NCBI RefSeq assembly: GCF_963691685.1
Contig: NZ_OY829290.1
Span: 1,674,001 to 1,738,000, forward strand
Direction of reading: 5' to 3'
Length of the DNA stretch: 64,000 bases
DNA from: Thalassovita sp.
Lineage (GTDB): Bacteria; Pseudomonadota; Alphaproteobacteria; Rhodobacterales; Rhodobacteraceae
Below are positions 26,029 to 34,848 of this stretch, piece by piece. How positions within the stretch are numbered: the first letter of the stretch is position 1; every line of letters starts with the position of its first letter. The translations under genes were made by a program, and so were the position numbers. Below the pieces are notes generated by a model. That model was not told the origin of the DNA. It was given only the letters and a program-made list of their open reading frames with translations, and searched no databases.

Positions 26029-27078
26029 ATGGCAGAGATGCAGGACACCGGGCGCATGGCTGCGCCCGCGCAGCAGGCATATAACACAACCGCTTATGAT
26101 GCTCAGATACAGGGGCATGCCGTCGGATATGACGATCCGGCAGGCTATGAAGCAGAGGCTGGCTATGAGGAAACGCCCACGTCGCTGAAGGCTGGCGTGG
26201 CCACCGTGCTGCATTTCACCGGTGCGGCAGTGTCGCTGGGTTTGCTGATCGGTGTTGGTGTCTGGGGCTATCAGCTGGTGGTGCGGGATGTCAGCGGTGT
26301 GCCTGTGGTGCAGGCAGCCGAAGGCCCGATGCGGATCGCGCCCGTAGATCCCGGTGGATCCCGGGCGGAGAATCAAGGCCTTGCCGTGAATGAGGTGGCT
26401 GCAGATGGCGGCGCACAGCGTGCGGCGGACCGTGTGATTTTGGCGCCACCGCCGCTGGACCTGGACAAATCCGATCCACTGCTGGCGGTGGGCCGAGCTG
26501 TCACGCCCGCGGCCACCAGTGAGGCGGACGGGCAGAGCGCCCGCATCGAAGCCCTGGTCGGGCAGGTGATGCGTGAGGCGCAGGAAATTGCGGAGGCCGA
26601 TCAGACGGCGCTGATCCAGCAGGCATCGCTCACCCAGGAGGTTGAGGCAGAGCCTGCCACAGCACCGGCTGAGGTCGAAGTGGCACGTGCGATCAAACCG
26701 ATTGAGGGTGGCATGGGGCGTTCGCTGCGGCCCAAGGCGCGGCCTGCCAACCTGCAGCGCAGTGCTTCGCTGAGACCCGATGCGGTCAGCATGGGCACGG
26801 TGGAGGTCAGCCCAGATACCCTGGCAGCGGGCACTCGTCTGGCGCAGTTGGGGGCCTATGACAGCCCTGAGGTGGCGCGTAAGGAATGGGATAAGATCGC
26901 CGCGCGGTTTGGTGATTTCATGCTGGATAAACAGCGGGTTGTGCAGAAAGCCAAAAGCGCTGGCAGCACCTTTTACCGCCTGCGTGTGCACGGGTTTGCC
27001 AGCCTTGATGATGCCCGCCGCTTCTGTAACGCCTTGGACGCAGAAGGCACTGATTGCATTCCGGTGACCCACAAGTGA
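26029..27078 (+). CDS. SPOR-domain membrane protein
   Basis: This 349-residue protein has a short cytoplasmic N-terminus, one membrane segment at about 58-84 (F-T-G-A-A-V-S-L-G-L-L-I-G-V), and a long Ala/Glu-rich low-complexity linker. A C-terminal SPOR domain covers about 265-349, containing R-L-A-Q-L-G-A-Y near its start. SPOR domains bind denuded septal peptidoglycan, so it probably localises to division sites. The ATG at 26029 has GAAAGAGG upstream; a GTG at 25978 is less likely. Its stop overlaps the nagZ start (GTGA), which links it to cell-wall recycling. Confidence 0.87.
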   Translation: MAEMQDTGRMAAPAQQAYNTTAYDAQIQGHAVGYDDPAGYEAEAGYEETPTSLKAGVATVLHFTGAAVSLGLLIGVGVWGYQLVVRDVSGVPVVQAAEGPMRIAPVDPGGSRAENQGLAVNEVAADGGAQRAADRVILAPPPLDLDKSDPLLAVGRAVTPAATSEADGQSARIEALVGQVMREAQEIAEADQTALIQQASLTQEVEAEPATAPAEVEVARAIKPIEGGMGRSLRPKARPANLQRSASLRPDAVSMGTVEVSPDTLAAGTRLAQLGAYDSPEVARKEWDKIAARFGDFMLDKQRVVQKAKSAGSTFYRLRVHGFASLDDARRFCNALDAEGTDCIPVTHK

Positions 27079-28070
27079 GCCGCTTCGGTGCAACGGTCCT
27101 GGATCCGGTTGGCCCGGTTCTGAGTGCTGAGGAAAAGGCATTTTTCCGCGATGCCGATCCCTTTGCCTTTATCCTATTTGCCCGCCACGTTGTGGACGGC
27201 GATCAACTGCGCCGTCTGTGCGGCGATCTGCGCGAGGCCGTTGGGCGTAACGCGCTGATCACCATCGATCAGGAAGGCGGACGTGTGCAGCGGCTGGTGC
27301 CACCGATGGCAAGCCAGTTCCTGCCGCCGCTGGAAGAAGTGGCGCAGGCGGGCGACCATGCCGCTGAGGCGATGAACCTGCGCTATCAGATCATCGCGCA
27401 TGAGCTGCGCAGCTACGGCATTGATAGCAATTGCGCGCCGCTGGTCGATGTGGCCGCGCCTGAAACCCATCCTTTCCTGCAAAACCGCTGTTACGGCATG
27501 CAGCCCGATCAGGTGGCCGCGATTGGCCGCGCGGTGGCCGATGGGCTGCTGGCAGGCGGTGTGGTGCCTGTTGTGAAACACCTGCCCGGTCACGGCCGCG
27601 CGGTGAGTGACAGCCACAAGGAATTGCCGCGGGTCAGCGTGCCACGGGCCGCGCTGGATCAGGATTTCGCCCCTTTCAAAGCGCTGAACGACCTGCCGAT
27701 GGGGATGACGGCGCATCTGCTTTATGACGCGCTTGATGATCGCCCTGCGACGCTGTCACCCGTGATCATGCAGCAGATCCGGCAGGAGATCGGCTTTGAC
27801 GGGTTGATCATGACCGATGACATCTCAATGCAAGCACTCTCAGGTGATCGGGGGCAGATTGCGCAGCAGGCGATCGCGGCGGGCTGTGACGCGGTGCTGT
27901 ATTGCAATGCGCCCTTGGCGGATAAGATCCGGGTGGCAGAGGCCTCGGGCCAGATGACGTCTGAGGCGCAGCGACGGGCAGACCGGGCCATTGCCGCGCG
28001 CGAAACACCTGAAACAATTGACATTGAAGCCCTCAAGGCCAAACATGACGCGCTGTTGAACAGAGCGTAG
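27075..28070 (+). CDS. nagZ: beta-N-acetylhexosaminidase
   Basis: NagZ removes N-acetylglucosamine from muropeptides during peptidoglycan recycling in the cytoplasm. The 331-residue GH3 enzyme shows the diagnostic K-H-L-P-G-H-G-R near 167-174, which carries the catalytic His, and the nucleophile loop L-I-M-T-D-D near 242-247. The GTG start overlaps the SPOR gene stop (GTGA), and scpA begins 2 bp after its own stop. The three are therefore one operon. Length is typical. Confidence 0.95.
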   Translation: MSRFGATVLDPVGPVLSAEEKAFFRDADPFAFILFARHVVDGDQLRRLCGDLREAVGRNALITIDQEGGRVQRLVPPMASQFLPPLEEVAQAGDHAAEAMNLRYQIIAHELRSYGIDSNCAPLVDVAAPETHPFLQNRCYGMQPDQVAAIGRAVADGLLAGGVVPVVKHLPGHGRAVSDSHKELPRVSVPRAALDQDFAPFKALNDLPMGMTAHLLYDALDDRPATLSPVIMQQIRQEIGFDGLIMTDDISMQALSGDRGQIAQQAIAAGCDAVLYCNAPLADKIRVAEASGQMTSEAQRRADRAIAARETPETIDIEALKAKHDALLNRA

Positions 28071-28072
28071 TT

Positions 28073-28924
28073 ATGGCCGATCAGGAATTTGATCTAGAAC
28101 CCACCCGCACCCAGAGTGTGGCCGAGAGATTGGCCGCAGAAGCTCTAATTGTGGATGTGGATGGGTTTGAGGGGCCGCTGGACCTGCTGCTGACACTCGG
28201 GCGCACGCAAAAGGTGGATCTGCGCAAGATCTCAATCCTGCATTTGGCCGAACAATACCTTGAGTTTGTTGAGAAAGCCAAAGAACTGCGCATCGAGCTG
28301 GCAGCGGATTATCTGGTGATGGCGGCCTGGCTCGCCTTCCTGAAATCGCGGTTGCTGCTGCCGCCGGATCCAAGTGAAGAGGGACCTTCGGGCGAAGAAC
28401 TGGCGGCGCATCTGGCCTTTCAGCTGGAACGTCTGGCGGCGATGCGGGACAGCGCGGCCAAATTGATGGCGCGCGATCAGAAAGGGCGCGATTTCTTTGT
28501 ACGGGGCGTGCCTGAAAATATGACCCGGGTGCGGCGGGTGACCTACACCGCCACCCTGATGGATTTGATGCAGGCCTATGCCCGGATCCGCACCCAGGAT
28601 GAGTTCCGTCCCTTTGTGATGGATCGCGACTCGGTCTTCACGATGGAGCAGGCGCTGGAACGAATGCGCAGCATGATCGGCTTCAGCGGCACCTGGACGG
28701 AATTGAGCAGCTATTTCCCCATCGGCTGGGACGGTGATGCGATGCGCAAACGCTCGGCCACCGCCGCAACCTTTGCCGCGACGCTGCAACTTGCCAAAGA
28801 AGGCAAGGTTGAGCTGCGTCAGGGCGGGACCTTTGAGCCGATCCAGCTGCGCCGCAGGGAGGCGGCTCAGGACAAGATCAAACCCGTGGAAAACAGCGGG
28901 CCGCAGGAGGTGCAGGATGAGTGA
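28073..28924 (+). CDS. scpA: segregation and condensation protein A
   Basis: ScpA is the kleisin that bridges Smc heads and, with ScpB, compacts and segregates chromosomes. The 283-residue protein has the N-terminal F-E-G-P-L-D-L-L-L motif near 31-39, a helical middle region and a C-terminal winged-helix part. It follows nagZ by 2 bp and overlaps scpB by 8 bp, a strongly coupled order typical of the Rhodobacterales. No smc gene is in the window. Confidence 0.95.
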   Translation: MADQEFDLEPTRTQSVAERLAAEALIVDVDGFEGPLDLLLTLGRTQKVDLRKISILHLAEQYLEFVEKAKELRIELAADYLVMAAWLAFLKSRLLLPPDPSEEGPSGEELAAHLAFQLERLAAMRDSAAKLMARDQKGRDFFVRGVPENMTRVRRVTYTATLMDLMQAYARIRTQDEFRPFVMDRDSVFTMEQALERMRSMIGFSGTWTELSSYFPIGWDGDAMRKRSATAATFAATLQLAKEGKVELRQGGTFEPIQLRRREAAQDKIKPVENSGPQEVQDE

Positions 28925-29597
28925 CGAGCAGATGCAGGAGGCCCTGGGCCTGCCCCCGCAGGAGGAAAGCCTGTTCGAAGCGCCCCCTATGGCCGAACAG
29001 GAACGTATGGTCGAGGCGATCCTTTTTGCATCGGCTGAACCGGTTTCGGTCAAAGAGCTGGAGGCCCGTCTGCCGCATGGATCTGTGGTCAGCCAAGCGC
29101 TTGTGAACCTGCAGCGCCGCTATGAGGGGCGTGGGGTTCAGGTGGCCCGCGTGGGGGAAGCATGGGCGATCCGTACGGCACCGGATCTTGGGTTTCTCAT
29201 GCAGAAAGAAACGGTTGAGACCCGCAAGCTCAGCCGTGCCGCGATCGAGACATTGGCAATTGTTGCCTATCACCAGCCTGTCACCCGCGCTGAGATCGAA
29301 GAGATCCGGGGCGTTTCGGTCAGCCGCGGGACGGTGGATCAGCTGCTGGAACTGGAATGGATCCGCTTTGGCCGCCGTCGGATGACCCCGGGGCGCCCGG
29401 TGACCTTTGTGGTGACGCAGGAATTCCTTGATCACTTCGGTTTGGAAAACGCCCGCGATCTGCCCGGCCTGAAAGAGCTGCGCGCAGCGGGTCTATTGGA
29501 CAACCGTCCGCGTCCAGGCAACATGCCGGGGGTGACCAATGAAGACGAAGAAGAGGTCATCGAGGACGAAGATCAGGGCGATATGTTCGAAGAATAG
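28917..29597 (+). CDS. scpB: segregation and condensation protein B
   Basis: ScpB dimers bind ScpA in the Smc complex. The 226-residue protein has two winged-helix domains: the first around V-E-A-I-L-F-A-S-A-E-P near 29-40, and the second containing E-T-L-A-I-V-A-Y-H-Q-P-V-T-R-A near 110-124. It ends in a very acidic tail (E-D-E-E-E, E-D-E-D) common in alphaproteobacterial ScpB. Translation starts inside scpA (8-bp overlap). A 52-residue basic ORF follows after 150 bp. Confidence 0.95.
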   Translation: MSDEQMQEALGLPPQEESLFEAPPMAEQERMVEAILFASAEPVSVKELEARLPHGSVVSQALVNLQRRYEGRGVQVARVGEAWAIRTAPDLGFLMQKETVETRKLSRAAIETLAIVAYHQPVTRAEIEEIRGVSVSRGTVDQLLELEWIRFGRRRMTPGRPVTFVVTQEFLDHFGLENARDLPGLKELRAAGLLDNRPRPGNMPGVTNEDEEEVIEDEDQGDMFEE

Positions 29598-29747
29598 GTG
29601 GGATGCGCCACCAATCCGCTAAAAACCACGTCTGATCACGCGTTTTTCAGGGGTAAGGCCCTGAAACTGCCACATTCATCCCTATGTTTGGGGCAAGCCG
29701 CAAAAGGCGCGGAAAAAACCGCGCAGGAATTGAGCAGGAGAAGAGCA

Positions 29748-29906
29748 ATGAACGCCAATCAGATTATCAATATGGTGATCCGTCAGGTCATGCGCCGTCT
29801 GGTGAACAAAGGTGTTGATGCCGGTTTTGAAAAAGTGACCGGATCGGCCAAAAACGGTCGTCGTGCCCGCAAAGCTGCGCGCACCGCGCAGCGCCTCAAT
29901 CGCTGA
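29748..29906 (+). CDS. 52-residue basic protein after scpB
   Basis: A strong AGGAG precedes the ATG by nine bases and supports translation. The product has an amphipathic N-terminal helix (I-I-N-M-V-I-R-Q-V-M-R-R-L) and a strongly basic tail (R-R-A-R-K-A-A-R-T-A-Q-R-L-N-R). It could bind nucleic acid or membranes, but I recognise no family. Its last 11 bp overlap the end of the convergent MFS gene. The 150-bp leader after scpB has no clear terminator. Confidence 0.65.
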   Translation: MNANQIINMVIRQVMRRLVNKGVDAGFEKVTGSAKNGRRARKAARTAQRLNR

Positions 29907-31044
29907 TATTGGCCACTTTGGCGCGGGGCAACAGGGCCTCGCCGCTGGCCAGCAGACAGCAGACTGCTGAAATAAACACACAAGCGCTCAGCCCATATGC
30001 ATCATAGGGCAGGGCGTAGATCACTGCGCCCAGCGTTACACAAAGGTAGGTGCTGGCAGAGTTGAGCCCCATGATCGCACCACGCTGCGAAGGCTCCAAC
30101 GCATTGAGGCGGTCCAGCACCGCGTTAAGGGCGAAGGCCTGAAAAGTCCCCCAGATGAACACAGTAACCAGCAAGGCATTATAGCTGCTGGTGACGCTCA
30201 TGGTGATGAAATGCGCCAACGCCAGCCCGAAGAAGGCCACTGCCATTGCCTTGTGCCGGGGCAGCCTGTCAATGAAACGGTTGAACAATGCGGCGACGCC
30301 ATAGCCGCTGCCGTAGGACATGGTGAGCAATCCGGCCGCGCTGGTGCTTTGCCCAAGCTGCTCCACCACATGGGTGCCAAGGAAGCCATAGGCGCCAAAG
30401 AAGGAAAACATCAGCATGATGTTGGCAAACAGGGCACGGCTGACGCCCGGCACCTGTAGCGCCGTCAGCGGGGAGGTGGGGCGGTCCGCGACCCTAGCGA
30501 CCCCCATGTCGCATCGGCCCAGCAGGATCCAGACCAGCGCTGTCAGCGCGGACAGGATGGCATAGAGGCTGCGCCACCCCATAAGGTCAGTAACCACCGC
30601 CGCCAGTAGCACGCCGCCCACAAGCGAAAGCGTCCAGCCGGTCAGCACGGTGCCGATCACCTGTTTTTCCTGCCCTTTCGGAGCAACCTGCGCGGCCAGC
30701 CCGTAAATCGCTGGCAGCGCCATGCCAGCGCCGATCCCGGCCAGACCATGGGCCGCAATCAGCAAGGGGGCGGAGGGCGCGAATGTGATAACCAGCAAGG
30801 CCAGACAGACCAGCGCCGCGGCATGCCGCAGGCTGCGGTCGGCCCCGATCACATCAGATCGTGGCGCCAGAAACAGCGCCGACAGGGCCGTGCCCGCGCC
30901 ATAGGCGCTCATCGCGGTGATGATCCGCGTGGCTGGTGCCCCTAGATCCGCGCCAACGGCCGAAGCGATCGGTGGCAGCACCAGAGAATTGGCACCGATG
31001 ATGCCAATGGCCAGCGTCAGCAGGGGAACAGGGCGGGTCAGCAC
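29896..31044 (-). CDS. MFS transporter
   Basis: This 382-residue protein has about twelve membrane segments and the family loop between segments 2 and 3 (L-A-P-R-S-D-V-I-G-A-D-R), as in Bcr/CflA-type and other drug/H+ antiporters. It starts with a GTG 7 bp after the stop of the dCTP deaminase gene, so it is co-transcribed with it, with no ribosome site of its own that I trust. The substrate is unknown. The 3' end overlaps the small basic ORF by 11 bp. Confidence 0.85.
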   Translation of the reverse strand: MLTRPVPLLTLAIGIIGANSLVLPPIASAVGADLGAPATRIITAMSAYGAGTALSALFLAPRSDVIGADRSLRHAAALVCLALLVITFAPSAPLLIAAHGLAGIGAGMALPAIYGLAAQVAPKGQEKQVIGTVLTGWTLSLVGGVLLAAVVTDLMGWRSLYAILSALTALVWILLGRCDMGVARVADRPTSPLTALQVPGVSRALFANIMLMFSFFGAYGFLGTHVVEQLGQSTSAAGLLTMSYGSGYGVAALFNRFIDRLPRHKAMAVAFFGLALAHFITMSVTSSYNALLVTVFIWGTFQAFALNAVLDRLNALEPSQRGAIMGLNSASTYLCVTLGAVIYALPYDAYGLSACVFISAVCCLLASGEALLPRAKVANISD

Positions 31045-31051
31045 CGGCAGA

Positions 31052-32128
31052 TCACCCGGCGCGGAAATGTTTGGACAGTTTCAGGCCCTGACCCTGATAG
31101 TTTGAGGCAATGCCTGCACCATAAAGCTGCTCTGGCACCTCAGCCATTTGTTCATAGACCAGCCTGCCGACCACCTGCCCATGCTCCAGCACAAAGGGGG
31201 CTTCGTGGCAGCGCACCTCAAGCACGCCGCGCGAACCGGCGCCGCCCGCATCTGCGTTGCCAAAGCCTGGGTCAAAGAAGCCTGCGTAATGCACGCGAAA
31301 TTCGCCGACCATTGCCAGATAGGGGGCCATTTCAGCGGCATAGGCGGGCGGGATATGCACCGCCTCCCGGCTGACCAGAATGTAAAACGCACCGGGGTCC
31401 AGAATGATCTGCCCGTTGTCGCTGCGCACCTCTTCCCAGTATTCGGCCGGGTCATATTCGCCGATCCGGTCCAGATCGATCACACCAGTATGGGGTTTGG
31501 CGCGGTAGCCCACCAGCGTGCCTTCGCTGGGGCGCAGATCAACCGAAAAGCCAAGGCCTTCATCGATCACCGCTTCACCGTCTACGAGGGGTGTTTCGCC
31601 ATGCAGCGCGGCCAGGGCATCGTCAGACAGCACTGCCTGACCGGCGCGGAACCGGATCTGATTGAGCCGCATGCCCGGACGCACCAGAACCGAGAAGCTG
31701 CGCGGGCAAATCTCGGCATAGAGCGGCCCGTGATAACCCGGCTGGATGCGGTCAAACTCTTCCCCGCCATCGGTGATGGTGCGGGTCAGCAGATCCAGCC
31801 GCCCGGTGGAGCTTTTGGCGTTGGCAACGGCTTGCACGCCGGCGGGCAGGTTCAGCCCTTCCATCAGGGGCACCACATAAACGCAGCCCTTTTCCAGAAC
31901 GGCCCCATCGGTGAGGTCGATCTGATGCATTTCGAACTCTTCCAGCCGGTCCATGACCGAACGGCCATTGCCCGCTAGAAAGGAGGCCCGCACCCGCCAG
32001 GCACGGGTACCCAGCCGTAGGTCCAGTGAGGCGGGTTGGATCTGTTCAGGAATGATTGCGGGGCTGGCGGTGATCTCACCGGCCGTGATCATGGTTTCCA
32101 ACGCCTGAGAGGGTAGAACTCCGGTCAT
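31052..32128 (-). CDS. dcd: 2'-deoxycytidine 5'-triphosphate deaminase, long two-domain form
   Basis: The enzyme should deaminate dCTP to dUTP, feeding thymidylate synthesis. At 358 residues it is about twice the usual 190-residue Dcd, because two dUTPase-fold halves are arranged in tandem. The first half carries A-K-S-S-T-G-R then P-G-Y-H-G-P-L near 106-134. The second carries V-H-Y-A-G-F-F-D-P-G-F-G near 280-291. Long forms of this type are known in alphaproteobacteria. The ATG at 32128 has GGAGG upstream. The downstream MFS gene is coupled to it. Confidence 0.88.
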   Translation of the reverse strand: MTGVLPSQALETMITAGEITASPAIIPEQIQPASLDLRLGTRAWRVRASFLAGNGRSVMDRLEEFEMHQIDLTDGAVLEKGCVYVVPLMEGLNLPAGVQAVANAKSSTGRLDLLTRTITDGGEEFDRIQPGYHGPLYAEICPRSFSVLVRPGMRLNQIRFRAGQAVLSDDALAALHGETPLVDGEAVIDEGLGFSVDLRPSEGTLVGYRAKPHTGVIDLDRIGEYDPAEYWEEVRSDNGQIILDPGAFYILVSREAVHIPPAYAAEMAPYLAMVGEFRVHYAGFFDPGFGNADAGGAGSRGVLEVRCHEAPFVLEHGQVVGRLVYEQMAEVPEQLYGAGIASNYQGQGLKLSKHFRAG

Positions 32129-32250
32129 AAACGCGCCTCCGCAAATGGTTTTTTCCGTCTTATCAAAGGGGCGGGGGCCGGGGAACCATGTTTGTGCGCC
32201 CATTGCGCCTGAACATCCGCCGCAACAGGGAAAACCGGGCTCACAGGCAT

Positions 32251-32281
32251 GAAAAACGCGCGCCCTGTGAGGGACGCGCGT
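32251..32281 (-). terminator. terminator of the crotonase gene
   Basis: ACGCGCG and CGCGCGT pair with an inner CCT/AGG and a GTG loop. On the minus strand the stem is followed by TTTTT, the standard Rho-independent form. It lies 24 bp after the crotonase stop. Confidence 0.85.
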
Positions 32282-32304
32282 CACAAAATCATCAGCTGGG
32301 CTGC

Positions 32305-33108
32305 TTAGCCTTTGGGTTTCACCCGGGCCGCCGTTTTGTTGGCAAAGGCCTCCAGGCGATCGCGCGATGCGGGCTGGGTGTTCACGATGCCGGCCACAAC
32401 CGATTCCGCATAGGCCGCATCCAGCGCTGACATGTTCTGCATATGGCTGATGGCCGAACAGATGGCGAAGTTCGACAGCGGCGGGTTTTCTGCCGCTGCG
32501 CGGGCGATCTCATAGGCTTTGGCCTCAGAATCCTCGACCAGATATTGGGCCAGACCAACGGAAATCGCTTCGTCATCTTTGTAGATCCGACCGGTTAGCA
32601 TCATGTCGATCATCCGGGATTTGCCGACCAGATCGGCCACGCGGATGGTGGCGCCACCACCGGTGAACAGCCCGCGCTGGCCTTCGGGCAGGGCGAAATA
32701 GGTCGACTGATCGGCAACCCGGATATGCGCCGAGGAGGCCAGTTCCAGACCGCCACCGACAACCGCGCCTTTCAGCGCTGCGATGATCGGCACACCACCA
32801 TATTCCATCTTGTTGAACGCCTCATGCCAGCGCAGGCAGACATGCATGAAATCCTCGGGGCGGCGATCTTCGACGTGGTGTTCCACCAGATCAAGGCCGG
32901 CGCAGAAATGATCGCCCTCAGCCCGCAGCACGATGGCGCGTGCGCCCATGCGCGGCAGATGCGAGAAGACTTCGATCAGCTCTTCAATGGTTTCTGCATT
33001 CAGCGCGTTGCGCTTAGTGGGGCGGTTGAGGGTCACGGTGGTGATCCCGGCCTCATCCATAGCCACGGTGATGTTTTCCAGCACGAAATCGTCGATCGAC
33101 TTTTTCAT
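32305..33108 (-). CDS. enoyl-CoA hydratase/isomerase (crotonase) family protein
   Basis: This 267-residue protein has the crotonase fold. The oxyanion-hole segments are visible in the H-F-C-A-G-L-D stretch and in G-A-V-V-G-G-G-L-E-L. A glutamate in G-G-L-E-L and another in P-E-G-Q-R-G occupy the two usual acid/base positions. It should act on an acyl-CoA thioester, but hydratase, isomerase and hydrolase members look alike. GGAGG precedes the ATG at 33108. It is divergent from the MFS gene at 33350 and has its own terminator. Confidence 0.87.
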   Translation of the reverse strand: MKKSIDDFVLENITVAMDEAGITTVTLNRPTKRNALNAETIEELIEVFSHLPRMGARAIVLRAEGDHFCAGLDLVEHHVEDRRPEDFMHVCLRWHEAFNKMEYGGVPIIAALKGAVVGGGLELASSAHIRVADQSTYFALPEGQRGLFTGGGATIRVADLVGKSRMIDMMLTGRIYKDDEAISVGLAQYLVEDSEAKAYEIARAAAENPPLSNFAICSAISHMQNMSALDAAYAESVVAGIVNTQPASRDRLEAFANKTAARVKPKG

Positions 33109-33349
33109 CACAGCCTCCTCCGGCGGTTTGGGTCTTTCTTCGCACATCCAATGTGGCGTCCGGCCTGTCAAGCGCGCCCCCGGCGAAAAAGCGACCACGA
33201 GGTCGGATGCGCCCCTTTACGCTGCGTCGTTTTTTTGTCGGAGGGGGCTCATTATTCGCGGCAGCCCCCTTGTGCCCGGAAGTGTTAGCGCCCAAAGATT
33301 CGCACAAAGAACGGGACGGAACGACCGCCCGATTTCGAACAGGATGACG

Positions 33350-34522
33350 ATGATGAGCGGGATCAGAACCCCTTGGCGGGCAGTGGCAGCGATGTTTGCG
33401 ATGAACGGGGCGCTCTATGGCATGTGGGCGGCGCGGGTGCCTGCGGTGGCGGAGAAGTTTGACCTCAGCCACGCAGTGCTGGGCGGTTTGCTGTTGCTGC
33501 TGGCAGGCGGCGCGATCCTGGCCTTTCCTTTTGCCGGGCGCGCGGCGGATCAGATGGGCGCGGCGCGGGTGACCCTGTGGCTGGCGCTTGCCAATCTGGT
33601 GACGCTGCTGCTGATCGGGATCGCGCCCAGTTTCTGGGTGCTGGCCCTGGCGCTGCTGCTGTTTGGGGCCAGCCACGGTGCCATGGATGTCACCATGAAC
33701 ACCTGGGCCACTGAGGTCGAACGTACAATGGCGCGGCCGGTGATGTCCTCCTTCCACGCGATGTGGAGCGTTGGCACGGCGATGGGGGCGATCAGCGGCT
33801 ATCTGGCGCTGAAGGCGCAGCTGGGTCTGCTGCCCCACTTTGCGGCGGCGGGGCTGGTGCTGTCGGCGCTGTTTTACTGGTTCGGGTCGATCAACTGGCA
33901 GTCAGACACCCATCATGGCGAACAGAAAGGGCCGATCTTCACCCTGCCCAAGGGGATCTTGCTGTTTGCCGGTCTGATGGCCTTTGGCGCCGCCATGGGT
34001 GAAGGCGCCATGGCGGATTGGAGCGCGGTCTATATGGTGGATGTGGCCGGTGTCAGTGAGGCCGATGCGGCGCTTGGCTTCACGGTCTTCTCGGGCGCGA
34101 TGGTGGCGATGCGGCTGGCCGGGGACCGGGTGATCCGGGCCTTTGGTCCGGTGGCCACGGCACGCGGCGCTGGCGTGGTGGCCTTTTCCGGTGCTTTGCT
34201 GGTTGTCGGCTTTGCTACGCCGGACATCAGCGTCCTTGGGTTTGCGCTGATGGGGCTGGGTTATGCGGTGGTGATCCCGATCGCCTTTACCCGCGCGGCC
34301 AATGATCCAAACATGTCACCGGGCCGCGCAATATCTTCGGTCTCAACCCTCAGCTATGGCGGTATCCTCCTCGGGCCGCCACTGATCGGGTTCGTGGCCG
34401 AGGCCAGTTCTTTGCGGTTCGGCTTTGGCATCCTTGCGGCCTTGGCGCTGCTGATCATCTGCTTTGCCTTTGCCGTGCGTCCCGTTGCGGGATCCGCAGT
34501 CACAGCAAAAGCAGCCAAGTAA
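33350..34522 (+). CDS. MFS transporter (YbjJ/FucP-like)
   Basis: This 390-residue transporter has about twelve membrane segments. It resembles YbjJ-type MFS proteins, with N-G-A-L-Y-G-M-W-A-A-R-V-P in segment 1 and F-A-G-R-A-A-D-Q-M-G-A after segment 2. The ATG at 33350 follows AGGA by five bases; another ATG two codons upstream is possible, and the much longer open frame before it is antisense to the crotonase. The substrate is unknown. It is divergent from the crotonase gene. Confidence 0.85.
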   Translation: MMSGIRTPWRAVAAMFAMNGALYGMWAARVPAVAEKFDLSHAVLGGLLLLLAGGAILAFPFAGRAADQMGAARVTLWLALANLVTLLLIGIAPSFWVLALALLLFGASHGAMDVTMNTWATEVERTMARPVMSSFHAMWSVGTAMGAISGYLALKAQLGLLPHFAAAGLVLSALFYWFGSINWQSDTHHGEQKGPIFTLPKGILLFAGLMAFGAAMGEGAMADWSAVYMVDVAGVSEADAALGFTVFSGAMVAMRLAGDRVIRAFGPVATARGAGVVAFSGALLVVGFATPDISVLGFALMGLGYAVVIPIAFTRAANDPNMSPGRAISSVSTLSYGGILLGPPLIGFVAEASSLRFGFGILAALALLIICFAFAVRPVAGSAVTAKAAK

Positions 34523-34634
34523 ATAGGATGAGGGCAGGGGGATAAACCCCTGTTCTCTCTCACTCTTTCCATCGGAAGATCACGTGATTGATCGCATGCC
34601 CCAAGTGGGGTGAGATCACCAGTGTGGGAGAAAA

Positions 34635-34711
34635 TGGTCGGGCTAGCAGGACTCGAACCTGCGACCTTCCGTCCCCCAGACGGACGCGCTACCAGGCTGC
34701 GCTATAGCCCG
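34635..34711 (-). tRNA. tRNA-Pro (GGG)
   Basis: Read on the minus strand, this is a complete cloverleaf with acceptor arm CGGGCTA/TAGCCCG, the D arm AGCGCAGCCTGGTAGCGC, and the anticodon stem TCCGT/ACGGA around loop CTGGGGG (anticodon GGG). A GTTCGAG T-loop and an encoded CCA follow. It lies downstream of the merR-like gene on the same strand. No integrated element borders it. Confidence 0.97.
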
Positions 34712-34848
34712 ACGGTTTGGCTTTCATACTGGATTCTGCGCCGGGGGCAAGAGGATTTGCGAAATTCTTTTGTAGTTTTTTCGCCGCGCCTTAGCGGATC
34801 TTTGGCGGCCTGTCGGATGGTCGCCCACGCCCGCGCAGCTGCCAAAGC

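Noticed and set aside
34635..34711. tRNA-Pro as an integration site
   Set aside because: No integrase or direct repeat of the tRNA 3' end was seen nearby.
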